Below are positions 55,530-64,000 of a stretch of DNA of 64,000 nucleotides, in pieces. Position numbers and translations under genes: made by a program. The stretch comes from Thalassospira sp. MCCC 1A03138 (lineage in GTDB: Bacteria; Pseudomonadota; Alphaproteobacteria; Rhodospirillales; Thalassospiraceae). The stretch is from contig NZ_JFJY01000002.1 in NCBI RefSeq assembly GCF_002115785.1, forward strand, positions 310,001 through 374,000. The letters are read 5' to 3'. The notes beneath the pieces were generated by a model. The model saw only the letters and a program-made list of their open reading frames with translations. It was not told the DNA's origin and made no database searches. Numbering within the stretch: position 1 is the stretch's first letter; each line of letters opens with the position of its first letter.

Positions 55530-55545
55530 TGTGACGGTTGTCACA
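55530..55545. promoter_or_regulatory. CRP/FNR-family type binding site
   Basis: TGTGA-CGGTTG-TCACA matches the CRP consensus TGTGA-N6-TCACA at all ten defined positions. It lies 221 bp upstream of the murJ ATG and could act on murJ, a transcript in the gap, or the minus strand. Confidence 0.55.
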
Positions 55546-55766
55546 ACCACTTGCATTTTTTACAAAACCACAGTCCATTTCACAAAAGTTCAATGTTTGT
55601 GTGCCTATTTAGGCAAAAATTATCGCCTCTCACTCACCGCTAATCCGCCGTCATTACGAGTTATTCACCTTCGACTGGCAGATTTCATGACTAACGAACC
55701 CGGTGGGACTCTTTGCCACGGTTAAAAAATATTCTGGTTCATAACTTTTTTTGGATTTGATTGCGA

Positions 55767-57317
55767 ATGTCGCTCGTACGTTCCATTGCCACGGTCAGTG
55801 GTTTTACCCTGATCTCGCGTCTTCTGGGTTTTGCCCGCGACATCATGATTGCCGGGATGCTAGGTGCCGGTGGCATGGCTGATGCCTTTTTCGTCGCCTT
55901 CAAATTTCCCAACCTGTTCCGCCGCCTGTTTGGCGAAGGTGCGTTTAACGCCGCCTTTGTACCTTTGCTAGCCGGAGATATTGAAAAACGCGGCCTTGAT
56001 GTCGCGCGCGAATTTGCCGCACGCGCCATGTCGATGCTGATCCTGATTACCGGTTTTCTGGTCGCGATCATCGAAATCACCATGCCTTGGGCAATGCATG
56101 TCTTTGCACCGGGATTTGCCGAAGACCCGGAAAAATTCGCCCTTGCCGTCGAACTGTCGCGTATTACCTTCCCCTATCTCGCCTTCATTTCGGCTGTTGC
56201 CCTGATGTCGGGTGTGCTTAACACCCTGCACCGCTATGCCGCGGCAGCGGGTGCGCCCATCATTCTCAATATCTGTCTGATCGGTGCCCTTCTGGGACTG
56301 ACACCGATGACCGAAACCCCGGCCCATGCCCTGGCATGGGGGGTTGCGATTGCCGGTATCGCGCAGTTCGTTTGTCTGGTGATTGCCTGCAAACGCGCCG
56401 GTTTTGCCATCAAATGGCAATTGCCCAAAATTGATGACCGGATCAAGTTGCTGGGCAAACGCATGATCCCGGGCATGATCGGTGCGGGAGTCTATCAGTT
56501 GAACCTACTGATCGATACCATGCTGGCATCCCTTGTTTCGGATGGTGCCGTATCCTGGCTTTACTATGCCGACCGCGTGCATCAATTGCCGCTAGGCGTC
56601 ATCGGGATCGCGATTGGCACGGCCCTTCTGCCGACCCTGTCGCGTCAACTTCAGGGGGCAGACCCAAAAATCGCAATGTATAGCCAGAATCGCGGCATAG
56701 AAATCGCATTGCTGCTGACCCTGCCTTCCGCGGTTGCGCTTGGCGTAATGGGTATTCCGATCATCAATGTCCTGTTTGAACGCGGTGCCTTTGGCGCCAG
56801 CGAAACGCTGATGACTGGCATGGCGCTGACCATTTTTGCCTTTGGCCTGCCCGCGTCGGTTCTGGTCAAGGTTCTCGCGCCGGGATTCTTTGCGCGCGAA
56901 GATACTAAAACGCCCATCCGCATCGGCATTTCCGCCATGGTGATCAATATCGTTCTGATCATCGCCCTGATGCCGACCTTCGGCCATCTTGGGATTGCAG
57001 CAGCAACCTCGACCTCGGTCTGGATCAATGCAGGCGCGCTTGGCTGGATTCTGCACAAACACGGTGATCTGGCCTTTGACGACCGGCTTAAACGCCGGGT
57101 ACCACGCATCTTGCTGTCATCGGTTCTGATGGGGCTTGCCCTGTGGTTTACCATCGACTGGCTGTGGCAAAATGACGCCCTTTCAATCACGCGCGTCATC
57201 ACCATGGCCGGGCTGGTCAGTGGCGGATTGCTGATTTACGCCGTCACCGCACAGCTTTCGGGCGCGACCAGTTTCTCGGAACTGAAAACAACACTTAAAC
57301 GCAGCAACACTGCCTGA
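55767..57317 (+). CDS. murJ: Lipid II flippase MurJ
   Basis: Moves lipid II across the inner membrane for peptidoglycan synthesis. It has 516 residues with about 14 hydrophobic helices of the MOP/MviN fold. Motifs: TLISRLLGFARDIMIAGMLG, FPNLFRRLFGEGAFNAAFVP (with functional Arg residues) and YYADRVHQLPLGVIGIAIGT. The ATG at 55767 is preferred to a TTG at 55761. The glnD-murJ-trpS order is conserved in alphaproteobacteria. Confidence 0.96.
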   Translation: MSLVRSIATVSGFTLISRLLGFARDIMIAGMLGAGGMADAFFVAFKFPNLFRRLFGEGAFNAAFVPLLAGDIEKRGLDVAREFAARAMSMLILITGFLVAIIEITMPWAMHVFAPGFAEDPEKFALAVELSRITFPYLAFISAVALMSGVLNTLHRYAAAAGAPIILNICLIGALLGLTPMTETPAHALAWGVAIAGIAQFVCLVIACKRAGFAIKWQLPKIDDRIKLLGKRMIPGMIGAGVYQLNLLIDTMLASLVSDGAVSWLYYADRVHQLPLGVIGIAIGTALLPTLSRQLQGADPKIAMYSQNRGIEIALLLTLPSAVALGVMGIPIINVLFERGAFGASETLMTGMALTIFAFGLPASVLVKVLAPGFFAREDTKTPIRIGISAMVINIVLIIALMPTFGHLGIAAATSTSVWINAGALGWILHKHGDLAFDDRLKRRVPRILLSSVLMGLALWFTIDWLWQNDALSITRVITMAGLVSGGLLIYAVTAQLSGATSFSELKTTLKRSNTA

Positions 57318-57490
57318 AGACGACTATTGCACCTTATTTCCGTCATTTCGGGACAAGCCGCTTGACCAAATCCGGTCCGGCGGCTTAACTCCCGCCCGAA
57401 GATTTGCAGGCTCGTCCGCCGGCGGGTGTCCAAAACCTGGCGGAGCATGCAGATCAATCAACACATTTTTTGGAAATGGACGACACCGTT

Positions 57491-58489
57491 ATGGAACGTG
57501 TTTTTTCGGGTGCTCAGCCCACTGGTAACCTTCATCTTGGCAACTATCTTGGTGCGATCCGCAATTGGGTCGCCCTGCAGAAAGACTTCGAATGCATCTT
57601 CTGCGTCGTTGATCTACATGCCATAACCGTCTGGCAAGAGCCCAATGAACTGCGTTCCAACATCCGCGAACTTGCTGCCAGCATGATCGCATCTGGCATT
57701 GATCCGGAAAAACATGTCCTGTTCAATCAAAGTCAGGTTTCGGCACATGCCGAACTGGCCTGGATTTTCAACTGTATCGCGCGCATCGGCTGGCTGAACC
57801 GTATGACCCAGTTCAAGGAAAAGGCCGGCAAGAACCGTGAAAACGCATCACTTGGTCTTTATGCATATCCAAGCCTGATGGCCGCCGACATTCTGGCCTA
57901 CAAGGCAACCCATGTGCCGGTCGGCGAAGACCAGAAGCAGCATCTTGAACTGACCCGCGACATTGCGATCAAGTTCAACAATGATTTTGGCGTCGAGTTT
58001 TTCCCGCAACCAGATCCGCTGATTCTTGGTCCGGCAACGCGTGTGATGTCACTACGTGACGGTTCGAAAAAGATGTCGAAATCCGATGCATCGGATATGT
58101 CGCGCATCAACATGACCGACGATGCCGACACGCTAGCAAAGAAAATCCGCAAGGCCAAAACCGATCCGGAACCGCTGCCAAGCGAGGCTGCGGGTCTTGA
58201 AGGCCGCCCCGAGGCCAAAAACCTGATCACCATCTATGCCGCACTGACCGATGCAAATGTTTCTGACGTTCTGGTAGAACATGGTGGAACCCAGTTCTCG
58301 GGCTTCAAACAGGCGCTGACCGATGTTGTTGTCGAAAAACTGGCACCAATCACCGAAGAAATGGCACGTCTTAAAGCCGACAATACCTATATCGACGCAG
58401 TTCTGGCGAAGGGTGCAGAACGTGCGGATGCCATTGCCCAGCCGATCCTCAAAGAGGTCAAGGAAATCGTCGGTTTCCTTAATCGCTAA
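57491..58489 (+). CDS. trpS: Tryptophan--tRNA ligase
   Basis: Charges tRNA-Trp. It has 332 residues. Class I signatures: the HIGH variant in [15 protein letters not shown] (about 7-21) and KMSKS in [14 protein letters not shown] (about 194). The ATG at 57491 ([10 protein letters not shown]) is favoured because an ATG at 57476 has its only GGAA directly abutting; the two differ by five residues. It is followed by a strong terminator shared with the convergent gene. Confidence 0.96.
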   Translation: MERVFSGAQPTGNLHLGNYLGAIRNWVALQKDFECIFCVVDLHAITVWQEPNELRSNIRELAASMIASGIDPEKHVLFNQSQVSAHAELAWIFNCIARIGWLNRMTQFKEKAGKNRENASLGLYAYPSLMAADILAYKATHVPVGEDQKQHLELTRDIAIKFNNDFGVEFFPQPDPLILGPATRVMSLRDGSKKMSKSDASDMSRINMTDDADTLAKKIRKAKTDPEPLPSEAAGLEGRPEAKNLITIYAALTDANVSDVLVEHGGTQFSGFKQALTDVVVEKLAPITEEMARLKADNTYIDAVLAKGAERADAIAQPILKEVKEIVGFLNR

Positions 58490-58520
58490 AATCGCCAAGG
58501 ATTCGTTACTAAATCAAAAC

Positions 58521-58553
58521 AAAACCCGACGTCAAACGATTGTCGGGTTTTTT
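58521..58553. terminator. Bidirectional terminator between trpS and the 519-residue gene
   Basis: AAACCCGAC (58522-58530) pairs with GTCGGGTTT (58542-58550), followed by a T-run to 58553 on the plus strand and TTTTGTTTTG on the minus strand. Confidence 0.88.
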
Positions 58554-58573
58554 GATACTTTATGATCGGGTAA

Positions 58574-60133
58574 TCAGATTGAATTGCCTGCGGGCTGCTG
58601 GCGACCTTCCTGCATTGCCTGGTATTTCTTAAGCCCGTCCATCATGGTCTGACTGAACCAAACTCCGACCGGGGCGTCGCTATTGCTGTGGCTTTGTGCT
58701 TTTTCCATCAATGGATGGACCATTTCGGCACTGTCTGCGCTATCATTGCGCGCTATGTCGGGCTCTGAATTTGCCCTATCATCGCGCTGAATCTGCTGAC
58801 CTGATGCCGGCTTGTCCTGTGCCACCGCATTGGTCGATGCAACGGCATCATTTGCCATGGTTTGCGCCCGATCACGGCCAAGGGCTGCGTTAAACCGTGC
58901 GGCCATTTCCGCGGCACTCAAGGGGCCCTGCTGCCCCAAACCTGCTTCTTGTGAATTTGCCGGTTTGGTTACGTCACCCTGCTTGATCTTGGCATACTTT
59001 GCCTCCCGGGCAGCAATTTCGGGCGCGACGCCAAATTGCGATGTTCCACGGCTTAACCGCCCGGAACTTTGCGCACGTGCCCAGACCGTATCACCATTTT
59101 CGCTGCTAAAGGATGCGCGCTGTATCATGCCCTGATGTCCATTGCGGCTATCCTCTGCTGTGCGCATGGTCATGTTTGATGCAATATCACTCTGCCCGGC
59201 ACGTGCAATTGCTACGGCCAGTTCGGCCGGATCGGCATCCTGCGCGTCGATATTGGTTCCGGCCACATCATCCCCTGCCTTGGCCAAAAGACGCTGGGCG
59301 GTCTGTATTGCGGGATCATCGCCCGCTGACATTGAAGCTGACGACGCTGCGACCTGCTGTCGGGCAACTGATTGCGTCAGGGTTTGAGCATTAGAGACGG
59401 CCGGACTTGCGACTGGTTTAACAGCACCATAGGCAACTGCGGCATTGGCATTACGAACCGCCCCGCCCCAAGGCGTCACCAGATCAGCCGCATTATAGGC
59501 CATGGTACCTGTTTGGGTCGTAGTACCCGGCTGTTCGTTCATCGCCAGGGTCTCAACACCGGCCACCGGGGCAGCATCGGTAATTGTTGCTTGTTCGGCG
59601 GGATCGACCGGTAAACCATCCTCACCGCCCATTGACCTGTCACCAACCATCCACGGCAGGACAAGATCGCTGGCCCCGCCAGTTGGGCCACCTTCGAGCG
59701 ATGCATCGGCCATCATCGGCTGATCTGCCGGGGCCTCGTCACCTTCAAACATCGCCATGATATGCGCACCGGTATCTTCACCGGTCGCCATATCGACAAC
59801 CGCATCAACCGCCGCACCGGCCAGACCAAAGATACCGCCAAACAGACCGCCACCAACAACGCGCGCACCATTGCCAAGCTCGTCGCCTGTGATGCTGCGG
59901 TAAACCATGCCCACGCCGGGGATATGCTGCAAAGGATTGATCACATCGAGGAAATCGGTGAATTCAAAGCCGTCCTTTCCGAACATATATTCGGAAAAGC
60001 TGCGGCCTTCTTCAGCACCATCAACAAGCTGCTCGGCTGCACCCGATCCAGCAGACCCGCTGCCTGCCGTTCCGTTTGCGATGCTTGCCCCGTTACCGGG
60101 CGATATTTGCCGCCAATCTGCACCAATCGACAT
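58574..60133 (-). CDS. Uncharacterised 519-residue protein with INPLQHIP core
   Basis: Not recognised as a family of known function. A Gly/Ser-rich N-terminus (1-40) leads to a compact core at about 53-118: FTDFLDVINPLQHIPGVGMV, YRSITGDELGNGARVVGGG, LFGGIFGLAGAAVDAVVD. That glycine-rich core resembles a conserved alphaproteobacterial hypothetical domain as I recall it. The rest is long, low-complexity and Ala/Asp/Gln-rich, with the motif ASDLVLPW (154-161) repeated as AADLVTPW (215-222). The C-terminus ends in an ordered-looking PVGVWFSQTMMDGLKKYQAM helix. AGGAGG lies upstream of the ATG. Monocistronic. Confidence 0.75.
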   Translation of the reverse strand: MSIGADWRQISPGNGASIANGTAGSGSAGSGAAEQLVDGAEEGRSFSEYMFGKDGFEFTDFLDVINPLQHIPGVGMVYRSITGDELGNGARVVGGGLFGGIFGLAGAAVDAVVDMATGEDTGAHIMAMFEGDEAPADQPMMADASLEGGPTGGASDLVLPWMVGDRSMGGEDGLPVDPAEQATITDAAPVAGVETLAMNEQPGTTTQTGTMAYNAADLVTPWGGAVRNANAAVAYGAVKPVASPAVSNAQTLTQSVARQQVAASSASMSAGDDPAIQTAQRLLAKAGDDVAGTNIDAQDADPAELAVAIARAGQSDIASNMTMRTAEDSRNGHQGMIQRASFSSENGDTVWARAQSSGRLSRGTSQFGVAPEIAAREAKYAKIKQGDVTKPANSQEAGLGQQGPLSAAEMAARFNAALGRDRAQTMANDAVASTNAVAQDKPASGQQIQRDDRANSEPDIARNDSADSAEMVHPLMEKAQSHSNSDAPVGVWFSQTMMDGLKKYQAMQEGRQQPAGNSI

Positions 60134-60307
60134 ATCTGTCCTCCTCTTGCCAACTATTTTGCAAAAGGAGTGCCAGTTTTGTTTCTAGTTAAGGTATTGA
60201 TTTTAATGGAATTTATTGAAAGAGAATTTGACGCAGAACTGCCTGTCGGAATCTTCTGCCGGGTAGCATCAGGCAGTCATAATCAGGCGGCTTCCGTTAT
60301 GCGCGAC

Positions 60308-61456
60308 TCAAAACAGATGGCCCGCGCGGTCCTTTTTGGTCTGAAGATAAAATTCGTTATGACCATTGGACGGAAACTTGTGCGGCACACGTTCGGCAAC
60401 CGTCACGCCCCAGCTTTCAAGCCCAGTAAGCTTTTCGGGATTATTGGTCAGGAGCCGGACAGTTTCAAACCCCATCTGACGCAGCATTTCGGCAGCTGGC
60501 CGATAAACCCGTTCATCAGCATCAAAACCAAGTTCCTCGTTGGCATCCAGCGTATCAAAACCGCGGTCCTGCAATGCATAGGCGCGCAATTTGTTCACAA
60601 GCCCGATACCGCGCCCTTCCTGTCGCAGGTAAAGAATAATTCCGCCCTGCTCGCTTTTCGCAATTTCGGCAATCGCTCCGCGCAATTGCGGTCCGCAATC
60701 ACATCTCAGCGACCCGATCAAATCGCCGGTAAAGCATTCTGAATGCAGCCGGATCAAAACCGGCTGATCTTTTGCCGGCTCATCAATCACAATCGCCAGA
60801 TGTTCCTGACCACCATCTTCCGGACGAAACGCGATAACCGTTGCGTTCTCGGCATTTTCCAACGGAACGCGTGCTTCGCTGACCTGGCGCAGGGTTGCGG
60901 CCGATGCGTCTTCGTATCCATTGATGCTCTCGGACTGAAGCACCAGAAGGTTCTGCACCTTTGACAGCATTTCAAGCTGTTCGGGGTCAACCGGTGCCGT
61001 CACCACCGCCGGTAGCAACCGAGCCAGCTTCGCAAGGCGAATGGCCGCACTTTCGGCCATATTGACCGGACGCCACGCGCCAGCTGGCATGCTTTCAAGA
61101 TCCAGCAACGGATTGGCTATCTCGGCCAACACTTTCGCATCAACAGCGGATTTTTTGGCGCTGACAAAAGCAATGAAATGATCGTTTTTACAGGTCTTGC
61201 CGAGCGATCTGGCCCGCACGCGCGGCAAAACAATCGCGGTATTTCCGCTTTTGCCAGCAATGTCATGAAGGCGCGCCAACCCGTGGTCGGAAAGCGGTTC
61301 GGCAGCAATCACCGCCACACAATGGGCAATGCTGTTTGCCTGTCCCTGGACCAGAACGATTTCACCGCGCCGCAAATCGGCAACAGCACGCGATACGGTC
61401 ACCAGATCGGTCGCGGAAACATTGGCTTTTGATGGCACGGCAGCAGATTGGGTCAT
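60308..61456 (-). CDS. ribA: GTP cyclohydrolase II with degenerate RibB-like N-terminal half
   Basis: First step of riboflavin synthesis from GTP. It has 382 residues. The C-terminal half is a complete GTP cyclohydrolase II: zinc motif CFTGDLIGSLRCDCG (about 237-251), YLRQEGRGIGLVNKLRAYAL with the catalytic region, and LLTNNPEKLTGLESWGV. The N-terminal half begins AVADLRRGEIVLVQGQ, like DHBP synthase (RibB), but lacks the acidic DDEDRENEGD active-site stretch, so it should be inactive. The ATG at 61456 was preferred to a GTG ten codons earlier. No FMN riboswitch is seen upstream. Confidence 0.9.
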   Translation of the reverse strand: MTQSAAVPSKANVSATDLVTVSRAVADLRRGEIVLVQGQANSIAHCVAVIAAEPLSDHGLARLHDIAGKSGNTAIVLPRVRARSLGKTCKNDHFIAFVSAKKSAVDAKVLAEIANPLLDLESMPAGAWRPVNMAESAAIRLAKLARLLPAVVTAPVDPEQLEMLSKVQNLLVLQSESINGYEDASAATLRQVSEARVPLENAENATVIAFRPEDGGQEHLAIVIDEPAKDQPVLIRLHSECFTGDLIGSLRCDCGPQLRGAIAEIAKSEQGGIILYLRQEGRGIGLVNKLRAYALQDRGFDTLDANEELGFDADERVYRPAAEMLRQMGFETVRLLTNNPEKLTGLESWGVTVAERVPHKFPSNGHNEFYLQTKKDRAGHLF

Positions 61457-61692
61457 TGCAGTCTTTGTTTCTTCTGGGTCATACACGGATGATCACAACA
61501 TCGCGATCCGGTCGGTATGGGGCTGGATAGGGTGCACGTCAATGGGCTAAAGCGAAAACAGTTTGTTCTTCAAAACGCAGTATGAGACTCTGATCCTAAG
61601 TATATGGCGGGCCTACGAGAACAATGCCACAAAAAGAACCGTCGGCAGGCCCAGAATATAGGCGGGATTTAGCAAGCAGCAAGGGATGGCGA

Positions 61693-62382
61693 ATGTCGAC
61701 AGGTAAACAGGTTCTGGTGGTCGAAGATGACGCGGCACTTAGCCAGTCTCTCACCGAACAGCTCCGGCTTCATGAGGAATTCGAATGTGTCGTCGCCAAT
61801 AGTGGCCAAAACGCCCTCGAAGTCGCCAAAGAAAATTACTACGACATTATCCTTCTTGATGTCGGCCTGCCCGATATGGATGGTCGTGATGTCTGCAAAC
61901 TGATGCGGCGCGCCGGGGTCAAATCCCCGATCATCATGCTGACCGGTGCCGATAGCGATTCCGACACGATCTTGGGCCTTGAATCGGGTGCCAACGACTA
62001 TGTTACCAAACCGTTCCGCCTGAACGTGCTGCTGGCACGCATTCGTGCCCACATTCGCCAGCATGAACAAAGCGAAGACGCTGTTTTCGTTATCGGCCCC
62101 TACAGCTTTCAGCCCAGCGCCAAACTTCTGATCGAAACCACGACCGAGAAAAAAGTTCGCCTGACGGAAAAGGAAACCTCGATCCTGAAATTCCTGTTCC
62201 GCGCTGGCGACAAGCCGGTCACACGCGAAACCCTGCTTGACGAGGTTTGGGGCTATAACGCCGGGGTCACCACCCACACGCTGGAAACCCACGTTTATCG
62301 CCTGCGCCAGAAAATCGAAAAGGACCCGTCAAACGCGACGATCCTGGTCACCGAGCCTGGCGGCTACAAGCTCGTTCCATAA
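61693..62382 (+). CDS. OmpR-family response regulator (orphan)
   Basis: A 229-residue regulator. Receiver domain 1-120: acidic pocket EDD at 11-13, phospho-acceptor Asp56 in ILLDVGLPDMDG, Thr in IIMLTGADS and the Lys in YVTKPF. Winged-helix DNA-binding domain about 130-229 (LTEKETSILKFLFRAGDKPV, then THTLETHVYRLRQKIEKDPS). The ATG at 61693 follows AAGGGATGG. No histidine kinase is present nearby, so its partner is elsewhere. Divergent from ribA. Confidence 0.92.
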   Translation: MSTGKQVLVVEDDAALSQSLTEQLRLHEEFECVVANSGQNALEVAKENYYDIILLDVGLPDMDGRDVCKLMRRAGVKSPIIMLTGADSDSDTILGLESGANDYVTKPFRLNVLLARIRAHIRQHEQSEDAVFVIGPYSFQPSAKLLIETTTEKKVRLTEKETSILKFLFRAGDKPVTRETLLDEVWGYNAGVTTHTLETHVYRLRQKIEKDPSNATILVTEPGGYKLVP

Positions 62383-62420
62383 CCAGACCCAGACAAACCG
62401 CAGAAATACAAATAATTTGC

Positions 62421-62467
62421 AAAAATCCCGCCGGGCTATATCCACTTGGCGGGATTTTTGATTTTTT
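62421..62467 (+). terminator. Terminator of the response regulator gene
   Basis: AAAAATCCCGCC (62421-62432) pairs with GGCGGGATTTTT (62448-62459), followed by GATTTTTTT. Confidence 0.9.
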
Positions 62468-62654
62468 TCGTCACAAAACGGCTTTGAATGCGTCTTATAC
62501 GTCTGGGCCAGTTATCCACATTTCCTGCCAAATTCGGGCATTTGACCGAAATCACACCTTAAAGATAGAAAAATCGGCGTTTACAGCATCAGATTTGCGT
62601 CGAAAGCAATAAAAACAGAGTTGCAGCCGTCTTTAAAAGGCTTCATCTGGCGAT

Positions 62655-63350
62655 TTAATAGCCCCGTGAGCCGAAAATTGCTGTCCCGATACGGATATGG
62701 GTCGCGCCAAGCCGGACTGCTGCTTCGTAATCGCCACTCATGCCCATGCTGCGAATGGCCAAACCATGACGGTCGGCAATTTTGCCTAACAGGACAAAAT
62801 ACGGTGCCGGTTCCTCATCCACCGGCGGGATGCACATCAATCCCTTGATCGGCAATTTCAGGCGTTCGATACAGTCGATAATAAAATCATCGGCATCGGC
62901 CGGGGCTATTCCGGCTTTCTGCGGTTCTTCTCCGATATTGATCTGGATATAAAGATCGGGGCATTCGCCGATCGTATCGCGATGCTTTGCCAGCGCATTG
63001 GCAAGTTTTGGACGATCAACGGTTTCGATCACATCAAACAACACAACCGCATCTTTTAGCTTGTTGGTCTGAAGAGGCCCGATCAGATGCAGTTCGATAT
63101 CAGGGAATTCATCCCTGAGGCCCGGCCATTTCCTTGCTGCTTCCTGTACCCGGTTTTCACCAAACACCCGCCGCCCGCCGACAAGAGCGGGGTGCACATG
63201 ATCGGCGTCGTGGTTCTTGCTGACACAGATCAAGGTGACATCGCTGGGTGCGCGACCAACCGCTGTACAGGCTTTATCGATATTTTGCTGGATCTCGGCA
63301 AGATTGGCCGCGATGTCGGGATTGCCGGATGACAGATGCTGATCGCTCAT
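62655..63350 (-). CDS. YggS-family pyridoxal-phosphate homeostasis protein
   Basis: Binds PLP and buffers B6 vitamers; no known catalytic activity. It has 231 residues. The PLP lysine lies in VTLICVSKNHDAD; FGENRVQEAARKW, ELHLIGPLQTNKLK and MGMSGDYEAAVRLGATHIRI complete the barrel signatures. The ATG at 63350 (MSDQHLSSG) matches the family start; the frame stays open to 63560 through the divergent thiE start. The 55-bp gap to thiE probably holds both promoters. Confidence 0.93.
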   Translation of the reverse strand: MSDQHLSSGNPDIAANLAEIQQNIDKACTAVGRAPSDVTLICVSKNHDADHVHPALVGGRRVFGENRVQEAARKWPGLRDEFPDIELHLIGPLQTNKLKDAVVLFDVIETVDRPKLANALAKHRDTIGECPDLYIQINIGEEPQKAGIAPADADDFIIDCIERLKLPIKGLMCIPPVDEEPAPYFVLLGKIADRHGLAIRSMGMSGDYEAAVRLGATHIRIGTAIFGSRGY

Positions 63351-63405
63351 GGATGATGGCCCAAATAGGTACAGGAATCGGTGAAACAGAATCGGGATAC
63401 TATCA

Positions 63406-64000
63406 ATGGATGCCACACTGGCAAAGCAGGCACGCCAACTCAATTTGCGCAATGGCGGTCCTGATTGCCCAATCCCGCCGATCATATTGATGACCGACGA
63501 CAAACGCGTGCCCGATCCGATCCCGGCAATCATCGGTCTGCCGCGCAGAAGCATGGTCATTTTCCGACACTACGGGCTCAACCCTAAGGACCGTGCACAC
63601 CTTGCCTACATCGTTCGGCGAACCTGTCGCCAATATGATCACCTTTGCCTGATTGCCGATGATCTTGCACTGGCCTTGCGCCTAGATGCCGATGGTATTC
63701 ATTTGCCGGAATACCACATCGAGAAAAGACCGCATATCTATCGGCAAATACCACACGACATGTTTGTGACATCCGCCTGCCACAGCTTGCAAACCCTGCG
63801 CAAGCTGGCACTTCTCGCACCCGATCAACGTCCCGATGGGGTTCTGATCTCGCCGGTTTTTGCCTCCCAAAGCCACCCCGGTCAACCGGGCATGACGTTT
63901 TCGATATTCCTTCAAAGAACTGCTTTTTGCCTCAGTCTTGGCCTTATCCCCGTTGCCCTTGGCGGCATAAAACCTGACAATGTCGCCCTGTTAAAGGGAT
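63406..64000 (+). CDS. thiE: Thiamine phosphate synthase/TenI-like, cut by right edge
   Basis: Couples HMP-PP and thiazole phosphate to thiamine phosphate, if a true ThiE. The frame starts at ATG 63406 (MDATLAKQARQLNLR) and continues past the window, so at least 198 residues. Motifs: IILMTDDKRVPDP, MVIFRHYG, DADGIHLPE, FVTSACHS, GVLISPVFASQSHPGQPGM and the phosphate-binding VALGGIKPDN. The N-terminal extension before ILMTDD is typical of Rhodospirillales members of the family. ThiE versus TenI cannot be fully separated from the visible part. Divergent from the YggS gene. Confidence 0.85.
   Translation, partial: MDATLAKQARQLNLRNGGPDCPIPPIILMTDDKRVPDPIPAIIGLPRRSMVIFRHYGLNPKDRAHLAYIVRRTCRQYDHLCLIADDLALALRLDADGIHLPEYHIEKRPHIYRQIPHDMFVTSACHSLQTLRKLALLAPDQRPDGVLISPVFASQSHPGQPGMTFSIFLQRTAFCLSLGLIPVALGGIKPDNVALLKG

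Larger units (their letters stand above)
55220..55766. other. 547-bp gap between glnD and murJ
   Basis: Holds an imperfect ATCCC/GGGAT stem after glnD (about 55243-55288), a nested inverted-repeat region (55347-55456), a perfect CRP-type palindrome (55530-55545) and a 12-nt inverted repeat GCCTATTTAGGC (55603-55614). An 89-codon minus-strand frame (55324-55593) is open but lacks a good ribosome site. Towards murJ the sequence is AT-rich with T-runs. Confidence 0.55.

Noticed and set aside
55324-55593. 89-codon minus-strand frame before murJ
   Set aside because: Starts at TTG or an ATG without a ribosome site and overlaps strong inverted repeats; some stretches look protein-like but I could not support it as a gene.
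62512-62520. DnaA box TTATCCACA
   Set aside because: A single perfect box is expected by chance in 64 kb; no cluster of boxes, AT-rich unwinding element or origin-linked genes are nearby.

Overview
This 64 kb window is a chromosomal segment of an alphaproteobacterium. The gene orders (kdsD-lptC-lptA-lptB-rpoN-hpf-ptsN; rph/rdgB/hemW divergent from hrcA-grpE; maeB-mutS-glnD-murJ-trpS; rsmI-yraN next to an LpoA-like gene and a BON lipoprotein) and an alphaproteobacterial-type heat-shock promoter before dnaK support this. Protein similarity by eye suggests a marine Rhodospirillales member, perhaps Thalassospira-like; that genus call is inference. GC looks mid-50s by eye, with a few AT-rich gaps. 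Genes are densely packed. I see no prophage, insertion sequence, CRISPR array, integrase or plasmid function.

Layout. 1-6.1 kb: dapB (cut by the left edge), a PdxI-like aldo/keto reductase divergent from a LysR regulator, then dnaJ and dnaK with a sigma-32 promoter. 6.2-13.6 kb: DUF2244 gene, nth, LpoA-like lipoprotein, rsmI, yraN, a DUF2000/AraC pair, a BON lipoprotein and a SirB1-like gene. 13.6-19.2 kb: an AT-rich gap, an adenosine-kinase-like PfkB gene, typA and ampG. 19.3-25.6 kb: the LPS-transport / sigma-54 / PTS-Ntr operon read leftward. 25.8-31.8 kb: rnd, a two-gene polysaccharide cassette (O-antigen ligase and GT2), tRNA-Leu(CAG), hemW, rdgB and rph. 32.2-34.9 kb: hrcA-grpE and a sirtuin. 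34.8-38.5 kb: an accessory cluster (ArsR, NIPSNAP, ABM monooxygenase, DMT exporter, LysR). 38.5-45.1 kb: galE, GT2, ppa, an L,D-transpeptidase, DUF2333, a NifU-like scaffold and a glucosaminidase. 45.1-49.4 kb: two related small lipoproteins, maeB and a small membrane stress-type protein. 49.5-58.5 kb: mutS, glnD, murJ and trpS. 58.6-64 kb: a 519-residue uncharacterised protein, ribA with a degenerate first half, an orphan OmpR-type regulator, a YggS-type PLP protein and thiE (cut by the right edge).

How the genes work together. Much of the window is housekeeping: protein folding (dnaK, dnaJ, grpE, hrcA), the cell envelope (lptABC, kdsD, murJ, ampG, L,D-transpeptidase, glucosaminidase, LpoA-like, ligase/GT2), nitrogen and energy control (rpoN, ptsN, glnD, hpf) and genome or nucleotide maintenance (mutS, nth, rdgB).

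I did not find a clear new multi-gene system. The least-explained signals are: a 37-bp bipartite element found at exactly the same distance upstream of both rnd and the GT2 gene; palindromes at the dnaK and hpf promoters; a gap before murJ with a perfect CRP-type site and nested long-range complementarity; a SirB1-like gene whose reading frame extends above any normal start codon; a pair of related lipoproteins; and the 519-residue orphan protein.
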